DNA from: CBDCUE01 sp965222515
GTDB lineage: Bacteria > Pseudomonadota > Alphaproteobacteria > Rickettsiales > JABIRX01
Assembly (NCBI GenBank): GCA_965222515.1
Contig: CBDCUE010000019.1
Span: 110,095-174,094 of the forward strand
Direction: 5' to 3'
Length of the DNA stretch: 64,000 nt
Below the pieces are notes generated by a model. It was not told where the DNA came from and searched no databases. It saw only the letters and a program-made list of their open reading frames with translations. A program made the translations under genes and the position numbers. Positions within the stretch are counted from its first letter, which is position 1. Each line of letters opens with the position of its first letter. Positions 43,776-53,300 of the stretch are shown one piece after another.

Positions 43776-44926
43776 TGCTTTGCTATAGTCCTACCATTAT
43801 ATTTAAATAAAAATAATTTGGCTTTTTTGCTTTGCTCTTCCAATTCAAAATCTTCTTCTTTTAATAAAGAAAAACCTATTTTATTAAAAATAAGTTTAAT
43901 GTTCTCAAAATCATAAAAATGATAATTTAAAAAATAAGGGTAGCTATATTCTTTTATCTGCTTTGCCAGTTCTTTCTTGTCTTTCTCTCTTAAATAAAAA
44001 ATAAATAAAGAGTCTTTCTCTAAATATTTAGAAATTTGAAGAATTATTTCGGTAAATCTTTTTAGACTATAAATATAATGAAAAACTCCTTTTGCTACAA
44101 CTAAATTATATTTTGTATTTTTTTCTAAGTTTAAATCTTCTATTTTTTTTCTAATTAAAATATCGTAAATAGTTTTTTTAATGGGTTTTTTTTCTTCCTT
44201 GCTTAAATCAAAAATTTCTGGTTCTTCCGATGCAGAGTTATCATAAATTAGATTTTTACAAATATTAATCATATTGTTAGAAATATCTATTGCTGTTATT
44301 TTGTTACTTGGATATTTGTTTTTTAGTTTTTTTCCTAATTGTCCTGCACCGCAACCTACCTCTAAAATATTTCCTTTTTTACTATCATAATGTTCATTTA
44401 ACAAAGAAATGATTTTATCATTTGCCTTGTATTTGCATTCTTTTGCATAAAAATTAGCCACTTCTGCAAAAGAATTAAAAAATTCTCGAATAATATTTAT
44501 ATCAGGAAATGATGAATAATTATTATCTACATAAATATTATATAAATAGCTAAATTCTGGAGAAGAGAAACCCTTGTCTTTTGCTGTTTTTAGATATTTT
44601 ATAGCTTTTTTTTGTGTTCCTTTATAGAGATAGCTTTTGGCAATTAGATAGTGAGCTTGCTTATATTCTTTACTCATAAAATAAGCTAATTTATATCTAA
44701 ATATAGCATCTGAATAAGCTTTTGTTTTAAAAAACAATTCAGCTAACTCAAAATTTGTTTTTGCTGGATTCTGCAAGGCCTTTCTAGCTCTTACTGTCCA
44801 AGAGTCAAATGATTTTTTTTGAGTCTTGGCAAATGGAATAGATGTTTTTATAGTATCTTTTCCAGTAGATAAAATTTTTATTGGAGCAGAAAATACATTA
44901 GAAAAAAAACCTTTATTTTTTAACAT
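43772..44926 (-). CDS. TPR-containing SAM-dependent methyltransferase
   Basis: 384 residues. Residues ~55-130 form TPR-like helical repeats (FELAELFFKTKAYSDAIFRY, AHYLIAKSYLYKGTQKKAIK). Residues ~190-320 are a class I methyltransferase: motif I ILEVGCGAGQLGKKL, the acidic end of strand 2 in ITAIDISNNMINICKN, and LVVAKGVFHYIYSLKRFTEI. Substrate unknown; TPR plus methyltransferase fusions are typical of Rickettsiales and related genomes with generic annotation. It forms an operon with the VTT protein downstream, so a membrane-lipid or cell-surface substrate is conceivable but unproven. Confidence 0.8.
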   Translation of the reverse strand: MLKNKGFFSNVFSAPIKILSTGKDTIKTSIPFAKTQKKSFDSWTVRARKALQNPAKTNFELAELFFKTKAYSDAIFRYKLAYFMSKEYKQAHYLIAKSYLYKGTQKKAIKYLKTAKDKGFSSPEFSYLYNIYVDNNYSSFPDINIIREFFNSFAEVANFYAKECKYKANDKIISLLNEHYDSKKGNILEVGCGAGQLGKKLKNKYPSNKITAIDISNNMINICKNLIYDNSASEEPEIFDLSKEEKKPIKKTIYDILIRKKIEDLNLEKNTKYNLVVAKGVFHYIYSLKRFTEIILQISKYLEKDSLFIFYLREKDKKELAKQIKEYSYPYFLNYHFYDFENIKLIFNKIGFSLLKEEDFELEEQSKKAKLFLFKYNGRTIAKQ

Positions 44927-45003
44927 TTTATTCTTATTTTGATTAAGTATAGAGTTGTTTGGAATCCCAAAAACTTTTTAATGAAATTAATTATCTATAT
45001 ATA

Positions 45004-45621
45004 ATGGCTAAAAATCAATTAGGCAAGTTTATTGTTTTTGAAGGAGGCGAGGCTTGCGGAAAATCCACTCAAATTAAGTTGTTGCAAAAAAAATTTAAAA
45101 ATAATAAAAATTATATTTGGACAAAAGAACCAGGAGGGACAGAAATAGCAGAAAAAATTAGAGAAATAGTAATAACAGGAGATAAGGACAAAATGCTACC
45201 TGCAACTGAGCTTGCTTTGATTTATGCTGCAAGATATGAGCATTTGCACAAAATAATTCTGCCAGCTCTAAAGCAAGGAAAAACCATTGTTTCTGATAGA
45301 TTTAATCTATCTAGCTTTGTTTATCAAGGAATTGCCAGAGGGCTATCTCAAAATTTTGTCAAAAAGGTAGATAAATTATTTCTTGATAATTTTACTCCAG
45401 ATTTAACTTTTTTATTTGATTTAGAGATAAAAATAGCAAAAAAGAGAATTAAACAGAGAAATAATAGTAATGAAAGATTTGAGCAATTTTCTGCAGATTT
45501 TCATCAAAAAGTAAGAGATGGTTTTTTGCAATATGCAAAAAAAAATTCCAAAAAAATCAAAATAATAGATGCTAATAAAACACCGAAAACAATTCATCAG
45601 GAAATTATTTTACATTTTTAA
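45004..45621 (+). CDS. tmk: Thymidylate kinase
   Basis: 205 residues from ATG 45004. An upstream TTG at 44959 would add 15 residues unlike the family and is rejected. P-loop FIVFEGGEACGKSTQIKLL (variant Ala-Cys in place of the usual Asp/Gly-Ala), TKEPGGTEIAEKIREIV, DRFNLSSFVYQGIARGLS (DR-x motif) and a LID region with RIKQRNNSNERFEQ are present. It phosphorylates dTMP to dTDP. It is divergent from the methyltransferase gene. Confidence 0.93.
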   Translation: MAKNQLGKFIVFEGGEACGKSTQIKLLQKKFKNNKNYIWTKEPGGTEIAEKIREIVITGDKDKMLPATELALIYAARYEHLHKIILPALKQGKTIVSDRFNLSSFVYQGIARGLSQNFVKKVDKLFLDNFTPDLTFLFDLEIKIAKKRIKQRNNSNERFEQFSADFHQKVRDGFLQYAKKNSKKIKIIDANKTPKTIHQEIILHF

Positions 45622-45735
45622 AAAACATTAAGCAATAATATTAATTATAAACAGACGGCATTGCTAAATAAGAGTTGATATTATTAATAAGTAAAGATTA
45701 AAGTTAGGATTTTAACCCCAAAAATAATAATTGTT

Positions 45736-45816
45736 ATGTCTAAAATAAGTTGTAAACACTGCAAGAGCAGTAAATTAGTTAAATATGGTTTTTCTAAGAA
45801 TAGCGCGAAGAAATGA
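45736..45816 (+). pseudogene. Zinc-ribbon transposase N-terminal fragment
   Basis: A 26-codon remnant MSKISCKHCKSSKLVKYGFS followed by KNSAKK and TGA. The CxxC ... KYG pattern is the start of IS1-type InsA or similar zinc-ribbon transposase accessory proteins; the second CxxC half is missing. It lies in the 256-base gap between tmk and the CinA-type gene and is too short for a firm assignment. Confidence 0.4.
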
Positions 45817-45877
45817 GAGTCTTACCACTCCTCCCATTCTTGTTCAGGGAGGGACTGTTGAAAATATAGATTTATAC

Positions 45878-46612
45878 TTAAACTTTCATATTTTTTAGCT
45901 TTGCTTTTAACTTTTTTAAAGCTTGATTGATTTTATCAATATTTCTGTCACGAAAAACGAGGGCAGTGGCTGATTTTGAATCTTTTATATAGGGGTAGCT
46001 ACCAATTTCTAAATCTGGATAACCATTTTGAATCTCGCTTAATATTTTGGCTATTTCTTCTTCTTTGGCATAGACCGAAATATGTTCTGATAATATTGGC
46101 TCTCCTTTTTCTAAATGTTTTTTACTTTCTTGAAACATAGCTTGCATAATTTTAGGCACTCCTGCAAAAACAAAGACATTTTCTTTTTTGAACCCTGCAG
46201 CTAAAGTAACAGGATTATTTAATAAGCTTGATCCTTCTGGAATATCTGCCATTTTTAATCTAGCTTCATTTATCTTATCTTTAGGTGGATAATTTCTTAA
46301 TAAATCTTCAATTATAGGATTTCTGTATAATTTTACTCCAAAAGCTTGGGCAATGGCTTCCGCGGTGATGTCATCGTGAGTTGGACCAATTCCTCCGCTA
46401 GTAAAAACATAATCAAAATTTTCTTTAGCATATTGCACTGCTTTAATTATTTCTTCCGTGTTATCTCTAATAATTTTACTCTCAACTAGATCAATGCCTA
46501 ATTCAACTAATTCTTTTGCTATAAAATTAAGATTTTGATCAATTGTTCTGCCACTTAATATTTCATTACCAATGATAATAAAAGAAGCTGTTTTTGTTTG
46601 GTTGCTTTTCAT
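45878..46612 (-). CDS. CinA N-terminal-type (MoCF-fold) protein
   Basis: 244 residues from ATG 46612 (a TTG at 46636 is less likely). It is the molybdopterin-binding-like domain of the CinA/COG1058 family: SFIIIGNEILSGRTIDQNLN, DNTEEIIKAVQYAKENFDYV, FTSGGIGPTHDDITAEAIAQ and LAAGFKKENVFVFAGVPKIM. It lacks the C-terminal nicotinamide-nucleotide amidase domain of full CinA. In the family this domain hydrolyses ADP-ribose or FAD-like dinucleotides. Alphaproteobacteria often carry this stand-alone form. It is divergent from map with 56 bases between. Confidence 0.85.
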   Translation of the reverse strand: MKSNQTKTASFIIIGNEILSGRTIDQNLNFIAKELVELGIDLVESKIIRDNTEEIIKAVQYAKENFDYVFTSGGIGPTHDDITAEAIAQAFGVKLYRNPIIEDLLRNYPPKDKINEARLKMADIPEGSSLLNNPVTLAAGFKKENVFVFAGVPKIMQAMFQESKKHLEKGEPILSEHISVYAKEEEIAKILSEIQNGYPDLEIGSYPYIKDSKSATALVFRDRNIDKINQALKKLKAKLKNMKV

Positions 46613-46668
46613 ATTTTTTTCTTTTATGTTGTGCAATGGGCTTGCAAAAAAACTTTTTTAGAAAAACT

Positions 46669-47433
46669 ATGTCAATTATTATACATAATCAAGAAAATTA
46701 TCAGAAAATGAGAGAGGCAGGAAAATTAGCCGCACAAACCTTAGATTTTATCACACCTTATGTAGAAGAAGGAATTACTACTTTAAAATTAAACGATCTA
46801 TGTCATAATTTTATTGTTGATAATGGAGCAATTCCTGCTCCTCTTAATTATAATAAGTTTCCAAAATCTATTTGCACTTCTGTAAACCATGTTATTTGCC
46901 ACGGCATACCTAAAGAAAAAAAACTAAATAAAGGGGATATTTTAAATATAGATGTAACGGTTATTTTAGATGGTTGGCACGGCGATACTAGCAGAATGTT
47001 TTATATAGGCATTCCATCAATAAAAGCTAAAAAATTAGTAGAGGTAACTTATAAAGCAATGATGCTTGGAATAGAACAAGTAAAACCAGGGGCAACTACG
47101 GGAGATATCGGCTATGCTATCCAAAATTATGCAGAAAAGCAGGGCTATTCAGTGGTCAGAGATTATTGTGGTCATGGTATAGGAAAAATCTTTCATACTG
47201 AGCCAAATATTTTACATTTTGGCCAAAAAGGTAAAGGAATAAAATTAAAAGAAGGTATGTTTTTTACCATTGAGCCGATGATTAATATTGGCAAAATTGA
47301 TGGAAAATTATTAAATGATGGCTGGACGGTAGTTACCAAAGACAGATCATTATCTGCACAATTTGAGCATAGTCTTGCAGTAACAAAAAATGGTTATGAA
47401 ATTTTCACAGAATCTCCAATAGGCTTATGCTAA
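46669..47433 (+). CDS. map: Methionine aminopeptidase, type I
   Basis: 254 residues from ATG 46669; the upstream extension to 46594 overlaps the divergent gene and is rejected. It removes the initiator Met. Metal ligands and neighbours are visible: HGIPKEKKLNKGDILNIDVT (Asp) with GWHGDTSRMF (Asp), DYCGHGIGKIFHTEPNILHF (His), FTIEPMINIG (Glu), and SAQFEHSLAVT (Glu). Length is as for E. coli Map (264). It is followed after 29 bases by dapA. Confidence 0.95.
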   Translation: MSIIIHNQENYQKMREAGKLAAQTLDFITPYVEEGITTLKLNDLCHNFIVDNGAIPAPLNYNKFPKSICTSVNHVICHGIPKEKKLNKGDILNIDVTVILDGWHGDTSRMFYIGIPSIKAKKLVEVTYKAMMLGIEQVKPGATTGDIGYAIQNYAEKQGYSVVRDYCGHGIGKIFHTEPNILHFGQKGKGIKLKEGMFFTIEPMINIGKIDGKLLNDGWTVVTKDRSLSAQFEHSLAVTKNGYEIFTESPIGLC

Positions 47434-47462
47434 AACAAGCTTAACTTAAAAAATAAAAAAAT

Positions 47463-48335
47463 ATGTTTAAAGGAATTTACACAGCTTTAATTACTCCATT
47501 TAAAAATGGTTTTATTGATAAAGAATCATTTGTTCATTTAATTGAAAGGCAGATAAAGGCAGGGATTGGTGGTATTGTTATTTGTGGAACCACAGGAGAA
47601 TCTCCTACCATCAATCATCAAGAGCATAATTATTTAATTGATTTAGCAGTAAAAACTGCCAATAAAAAAATTAAAATTATAGCTGGAACGGGTTCAAATT
47701 CTACTGAAGAGGCCATAGCAACCACCAAACATGCAGAACACTCAGGAGCAGATGCAGCTTTAATTGTTACCCCTTATTACAACAAACCAAACCAAGAAGG
47801 TATATATCAGAATTTTTTGGCAATACATAATGCAACTAATATCCCTATCATTCTATATAATATTCCAGGAAGATGTATAGTAGATATTTCAGTTCCTTTA
47901 TTAAAAAAATTAAGTTTATTGCCAAGAATAGTTGGAGTAAAAGATGCAACTGGTGATCTATCATTGCCATCTCAAGTAAAGAAAGCAACAGGTGATGATT
48001 TTGTGCAATTATCAGGTGATGATGCAACTTTGTTACCTTTTTATGCATCTGGAGGTCATGGTTCTATATCAGTTACTACAAATATTGTTCCTGAATTATA
48101 TATCAAAATGTCTCAAGAATTTTTGCAGGGTAATTTAACAAATGCTTTAAAAATTCAAAATGATTTATTAGATTTAAACAAAGTATTATTTTGTGAATCA
48201 AATCCAACACCAGTAAAATATGCTCTTTCTTTAATGGGATTATGCGATTCTGAGCTAAGACTGCCTTTAGTTCTACCAAGCAAAGAAAATCAGCTTTTGA
48301 TAAAAAAAGAATTAAAAAAATTAAATTTAATTTAG
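47463..48335 (+). CDS. dapA: 4-hydroxy-tetrahydrodipicolinate synthase
   Basis: A 290-residue TIM-barrel aldolase of lysine/diaminopimelate synthesis. ALITPFKNGFIDKESF, CGTTGESPTINHQEHN, VTPYYNKPNQEGIYQNF, ILYNIPGRCIVDIS (active-site Tyr), and RIVGVKDATGDLSLPSQ (Schiff-base Lys) are all in place. It condenses pyruvate and aspartate semialdehyde and so supplies peptidoglycan and lysine. It is probably co-transcribed with map. Confidence 0.95.
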   Translation: MFKGIYTALITPFKNGFIDKESFVHLIERQIKAGIGGIVICGTTGESPTINHQEHNYLIDLAVKTANKKIKIIAGTGSNSTEEAIATTKHAEHSGADAALIVTPYYNKPNQEGIYQNFLAIHNATNIPIILYNIPGRCIVDISVPLLKKLSLLPRIVGVKDATGDLSLPSQVKKATGDDFVQLSGDDATLLPFYASGGHGSISVTTNIVPELYIKMSQEFLQGNLTNALKIQNDLLDLNKVLFCESNPTPVKYALSLMGLCDSELRLPLVLPSKENQLLIKKELKKLNLI

Positions 48336-48392
48336 AAAATTATACTATTTTTGTAAGCGAGGTTTTATTAGTAGTTGTTTGGCAAACAAGGC

Positions 48393-48446
48393 GAATTAGA
48401 GAAAAAGGAGTTATTTATAACAAAAATAACCCTTTTTTTTCTAATT
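48393..48446 (+). terminator. Large hairpin downstream of dapA
   Basis: AATTAGAGAAAAAGG with GTTATTT on the left pairs with AAATAAC and CCTTTTTTTTCTAATT on the right, loop ATAACAA. It ends in a run of eight T. It could terminate the map-dapA transcript. Confidence 0.6.
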
Positions 48447-48449
48447 ACG

Positions 48450-48488
48450 ACACAGTCTGCAATGGGGGAGCTATTATTACCCCTAGCA
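48450..48488 (+). repeat. Dispersed GGGGGAG element, copy 3
   Basis: ACACAGTCTGCAATGGGGGA then GCTATTATTACCCCTAGC. It matches the layout of the elements at 38255-38284 and 38387-38425. GGGG and CCCC can pair. Confidence 0.3.
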
Positions 48489-48524
48489 TAATTCTACAAA
48501 ATACAAATCAAGTTTTCATAATTA

Positions 48525-48546
48525 TACTATTTTAGTTTTATAATTG
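48525..48546. repeat. Solo MITE/IS630-type end
   Basis: TACTATTTTAGTTTTATAAT plus TG, the same end sequence as in the MITEs at 27801 and 50182 and the IS630 remnant at 14909. The body of the element is missing. Confidence 0.55.
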
Positions 48547-48812
48547 CTAGTATCCAACATCCCTGCCACATTACTTCGAGAATTTTTTTACATCAAGCAA
48601 TCTGAACCAAATAGCTCTAGGGAACTGTTGGTAAAATAATTCTAAAAAACGGTTTTTTTCTTGCTTGACTTTATATTAGATTTTTTCTATTTTTAGTTGC
48701 TTTACTTCTTATACTATTTATTAATTGAACACTTAATCAATAATTTTTGAGAATGAAGTGATCAATTAACAATTGGAGATAGTATTATATTATTACCAAA
48801 GATTTTTGCAAA

Positions 48813-50159
48813 ATGAAAACAATAAGTCCTGAGGTTCTTTTAAAATATGATGAGCAGGTACCAAGATATACTAGCTATCCTACTGCTCCACATTTTAGTG
48901 CTAATGTAACTGATAATATTTATCAAAAATGGCTAAAAAACCTTACTGATGATAATATTTCAATATATATTCACATTCCATTCTGTCGTAAATTATGCTG
49001 GTTTTGTGGTTGCCACACTAAAATAACTCAAAAAGACTCTCCCATAGAAGAATATTTGAAAATTCTTTTTCAAGAAATGAAATTAGTTAGTAATTTTACA
49101 AAAAACAAAAAGATTGCCCATATTCATTTTGGCGGTGGCACACCAACTATTTTAAGCCCTGCACAATTCTCACAAGTAATAAACAAACTAAAAAAATCTT
49201 TTTCTTTCAAAAACAACATAGAAATAGCTTTGGAAGTTGACCCTAGAACTGTGGGTGAGGATAAAATCAAAAATTATGCTGAAAATGGAGTTAATAGAGT
49301 TTCTTTGGGGGTTCAAGATTTTAATCCTCAAGTGCAAATCGCCATTAACAGGGAACAACCTTTTTCTTTAGTAGAAGAAATTGTCCACCTTTTTAGAAAA
49401 TATAAAATTAATGACATTAATCTTGATTTTATTTATGGCCTGCCTTTGCAGACCAAAGAAAATATGCTAAAAAACCTTGATTATATCAAAAAATTAGACC
49501 CTAGCAGAATTGCTCTTTTTTCTTATGCTCATGTTCCTTGGATGAAAAAACATATGAAAATGATAAAAGATGAAGATATGCCATCTGCTACAGAAAAATT
49601 GAAGATTTATCAAATGATGTTAGAAAATTTTAAGAAGCAAGGTTTACTAGCAATCGGCTTAGATCATTTTGCTAAAAAAAATGATTCTTTGGTAAAAGCT
49701 TTTTTAAATAAAACTCTAATTAGAAATTTTCAAGGGTATAGCAACGATCCTGCTAGCAATTTAATAGGATTAGGAATTTCTGCTATTAGTTTTTTAAAAG
49801 ATCAAGGATATAGCCAAAATAAATTAACTATAGATGAATATAAAAAAGATATTTTTGCCAAAAATTTTTCCATTAATAAAGGCATAGCAATTACAGAAGA
49901 TGATATTTTAAGAAAAAAAGTTATAGATGAAATAATGTGTTATGGAGAAGTTGATCTACTTAAAATTAGTAATAAAAAATTAGAATATTTCAAAACTGAA
50001 ATATCTTCATTAAAAAATTTATTAACAGATAATTTAATAGAAATAAAAGCAGGTAAAATTACTATAAACAATAATGCTAGACAAATCAGCAGAATAGTGA
50101 GTAGTAAATTTGATAAATATCTAAAAAAAGCAGATAAAAAACATTCTAAAACTATTTAG
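48813..50159 (+). CDS. hemN: Oxygen-independent coproporphyrinogen III oxidase
   Basis: A 448-residue radical-SAM enzyme of heme synthesis. The N-terminus YDEQVPRYTSYPTAPHF and the cluster motif IYIHIPFCRKLCWFCGC (CxxxCxxC plus a fourth Cys) are those of true HemN, not of HemW. IAHIHFGGGTPTILSPAQFS, ALEVDPRTVGEDKIKNYAEN, NRVSLGVQDFNPQVQIAINR and IGLGISAISFL complete the set. Length is close to the E. coli protein (457). The stop codon lies inside a hairpin. It allows heme synthesis under low oxygen. Confidence 0.95.
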   Translation: MKTISPEVLLKYDEQVPRYTSYPTAPHFSANVTDNIYQKWLKNLTDDNISIYIHIPFCRKLCWFCGCHTKITQKDSPIEEYLKILFQEMKLVSNFTKNKKIAHIHFGGGTPTILSPAQFSQVINKLKKSFSFKNNIEIALEVDPRTVGEDKIKNYAENGVNRVSLGVQDFNPQVQIAINREQPFSLVEEIVHLFRKYKINDINLDFIYGLPLQTKENMLKNLDYIKKLDPSRIALFSYAHVPWMKKHMKMIKDEDMPSATEKLKIYQMMLENFKKQGLLAIGLDHFAKKNDSLVKAFLNKTLIRNFQGYSNDPASNLIGLGISAISFLKDQGYSQNKLTIDEYKKDIFAKNFSINKGIAITEDDILRKKVIDEIMCYGEVDLLKISNKKLEYFKTEISSLKNLLTDNLIEIKAGKITINNNARQISRIVSSKFDKYLKKADKKHSKTI

Positions 50160-50167
50160 AATGTTTT
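50138..50167. terminator. 13-bp perfect hairpin over the hemN stop codon
   Basis: AAAACATTCTAAA (50138-50150) pairs perfectly with TTTAGAATGTTTT (50155-50167) around a 4-base loop; the hemN TAG is in the right arm. On the minus strand the stem is followed by more T, so it can also stop transcripts coming from the gene at 53530. Confidence 0.6.
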
Positions 50168-50181
50168 GGAAGGGGGGCTTA

Positions 50182-50338
50182 TACTATTTTAGTTTATAAT
50201 TGACCTATAGCCTTCAATCTGCTCAGCATAAATTGCTTTTTTTAATAATCTGTTAGCTATGGCTAACAAATAATTAAAAAAAACAATTTCTACTAAACAT
50301 CTTTTTGGCTATAGGTAAATTATAAAACTAAAATAGTA
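50182..50338. mobile_element. MITE copy 2 (IS630-type ends)
   Basis: 157 bp, almost identical to the element at 27801-27958 but inverted. Terminal repeats TACTATTTTAG ... CTAAAATAGTA and a central inverted pair around GTTAGCTATGGCTAAC are present. The left end lost a T relative to copy 1. Its right border touches the stop codon of the 1063-residue gene, so insertion occurred at the very 3' end of that gene. Confidence 0.8.
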
Positions 50339-53300
50339 TTAGGATCTTCCATTATTTTTTTCTGTGTTTTTCTGTTGTTCTATCTTGTTTACAAAACTAT
50401 TATCGTTTCCTTGTGTTGTTTTTTGTTTCCCTTTTTTTTCTTCTGCATCTCTTTCCATATCCTCAAAACGAGAATTAGCTTTGTCATTTGTTGGTAGATG
50501 TTCTGTATGAGTTCTATCTCTTGTTTTATAATGCTTACGAATATCACGAACAGCACCAGCCCTTGCTAATTCCTTAGGATCTTTGAATATATCATTTCTT
50601 TTATTCTCATCTATTGATTCTTTACATTCTTCTATTATATCTTTTTTAGAATCTATTTTTTTTGTTTTATTTGTTATTACTTCTTCTTTTTTCAATAACT
50701 GATCATTTTGGTTTTTAAGAGTTGCTTCTACTTTTAAGCCTTGGTTAATTATTTTTTTTATTTGATCAAATCTACCTTTGTTTTCACCTTCTAGCTCGAA
50801 TATATCATTTTGATTGTTATTAAAAATTTTATTTATCTCACTCATTGATGCCCCATCTTTAATAGCATCTTTAATATCTGTTTGAAAATCTTTAACAAGA
50901 TCATCTTTGCTACCATTAATATAATTTTTTACTTTATTATACCAACCTACGACACCTGCTTTTCCAACACTAGAAGCAGCTAATTTTTCTGTAGCCGTAG
51001 CAAGTACTGTTTTTATCTGAGACATTTCTTTTTCTTGACCTTTTATGTTTTTTTTATATTCCTCACAACCACCTTCTGATTTAGACTTATCATGTAAATC
51101 TGTTATTAAATCACTTAAAGCATTTTTGTACTTATAAAAAGGTTTTTTACTTTCATTAACAGCATCATGAAAAACTTTCTTACTATCTTTTTCTCCAGTA
51201 TGTCCATGCTGTTTTATAGCCTCTTCATTATATGCTTTATCAAAAAGCTTGACTTTACTATCCATATCTATTTCTATCCCTTCTATTTTTCTAAACTCTG
51301 TAATAAGAACTGAGTATAAATTAGCATCTTCTTTTGTAATAAATTTATCTTTATTCCATGATTGAGGAATCTTGCTATTATCTTTAGTTACTGTTCTGTT
51401 TGCTTGCAATTGAGTATTGGAGAAGTTATTTTGCTGTTTAGTTTCTTGTTGCATAAATTCTTGTTGTGTAGATCCTTGTTGTTTAGAGCGGTTAGATTCA
51501 TATTCAGTAAATGTTCCTTCTATTTTATTCTTTTTAAACTGTGCAAACTCTATATTTACTTCTATCCCTTTTTTTACCAATTCTTGTTGCTCAGGACTAA
51601 GTTTTTCATATGTAGCATATTCAGCTTTACCTAATCTCACAGTTGACTTACCATCTTTACCTATTTCATATTCAGCATTGCTAAGTATTCTTGACACTGC
51701 TTGATCGGGGATTTTATTTTTAAAAACATCATCATTTACAGATATATTGTCTTTATCATCTAGCTTAAAAGCATTCCAACTTTCTGCCTTCAGATCTCTT
51801 ATCAATGTTGCTAAATCTGATAAGCTATTTTCTTGCTGTTCTATATTAATTTTAGCCTTTTCCTGTCCCATACCTTCAATTACAATTTCTGGTTCTGATG
51901 TTGTTTCAATTATATTTTTTAGCTCTGGTGTTGATTCAATTACAATGTCTAGTTCTTTATACCTAAGTACATCTTCATCAGAATGATCTGCCTGCCCTTC
52001 GTTTGGTTCTCCATCACTAGGCTCAGTAGAGGAATCTAGAGTGAGAGCAGGAATATTAGGATCTTGTTCTCTTGGTTCTTCTTCTGTAGTCTCATGTTCT
52101 TTCTGACTATTTTCTGCTTCTTCTATTGGGTATCTATTTCTTTTTGTATCAGAAGTGGAAGGGCTAGGTAAAAGTGTATCAAGTTTCTTCTTAGGAGATA
52201 AATTATCTATCTGTTTTTTTTCTGTTGTTATTTTTGCAGAAACAGAAGATCCATTAATTCCTGCCCCTTTATTACTCTTTTCAGTTAGTAAATCTTCTTT
52301 CCTGTGTTGTATAGGTTCAATTTCCGCTTGTTCTATTTTAAGATGGGGCAAATTTCCTGTATGGAGATTTGTGTCCAAAGACTTTTTCTGCCATTCTTGT
52401 TGTTTTTCATCACTAGATCCTTGCTCTTTTCTACTTGAGTTATTTTCTTGAGATCCTGCTACTGGATCTGAATGTTTGTTTTTTCTAATTTCATTATATG
52501 TTCCTTCAACATTATCTACATCCAGCACCTTTTTTTGTTCTACTTCTTCAGTACTATTATTTGTAAAAACCTGTTTTGATAACATTTCTGGTTCTTCTAT
52601 TGTTAAATTTTGAGAACTAACATCAAAATTTGTTTCTATTTTTTCAGTCTTAACATCTGCATTAGAATCTGTATAATTCTGTGCTGAAACATCATTTTCT
52701 ACTTCTATTATCTTATCTTCTAACTCTTTTGATACTCTCTCTGTTCGTATATTTGACTCATAAGTACTATTATAATCTGAAATATTTCCATCAGAACTAG
52801 ATTTTTCTGTATCTGTTAAACCTTGAGAACTAACATCAGTAAAATCCTCTAGAATTTTTTTGTCTGTTGTTTTCACACTATTAACACTAGCAATATCTAA
52901 GCCTTCTCCATTATTCCCTAATTCTGTATCTTTATTTTTAACAACTATATTATTATTATTAGTGCTTCTTAATTGTTGAGAAACAGGACTAATAGGCTGA
53001 ATAGGTGCTGTTACAGAAACAACATTCTGAAGAGATGCCTCTGTTATTTTTGTTGCTTTAGCTCTATATTGTGGTTGTGCTTTTGAATTTTTTTTAGGAA
53101 AAACTAAACCACCTATCTTTTGATGAGAGAGAGGTATGTTGCTATCTGCAGAAATTGAACTAGATCTTGATGTTGTAGAATATTTTTCATTAAAAGCTTC
53201 CAGTAATAAGCCTCCTATGTTTTTTAAAGTTGTTTTAATATTGTCAGTGCTTTTACTATTTTTTGGGAGAGTTAAGATTTCTATTGAACCATCTATCGCT

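Larger units (their letters stand above)
48336..48812. other. Intergenic region dapA - hemN
   Basis: 477 bases with no gene. It contains a large hairpin (48393-48446), a GGGGGAG element (48450-48488) and a solo MITE end (48525-48546). The remainder to 48812 is AT-rich and presumably holds the hemN promoter, but no clear -35/-10 pair stands out. Confidence 0.5.

Noticed and set aside
46594..46668. N-terminal extension of map
   Set aside because: It overlaps the divergent CinA-type gene and is hydrophobic, unlike type I methionine aminopeptidases; ATG 46669 gives the standard length.
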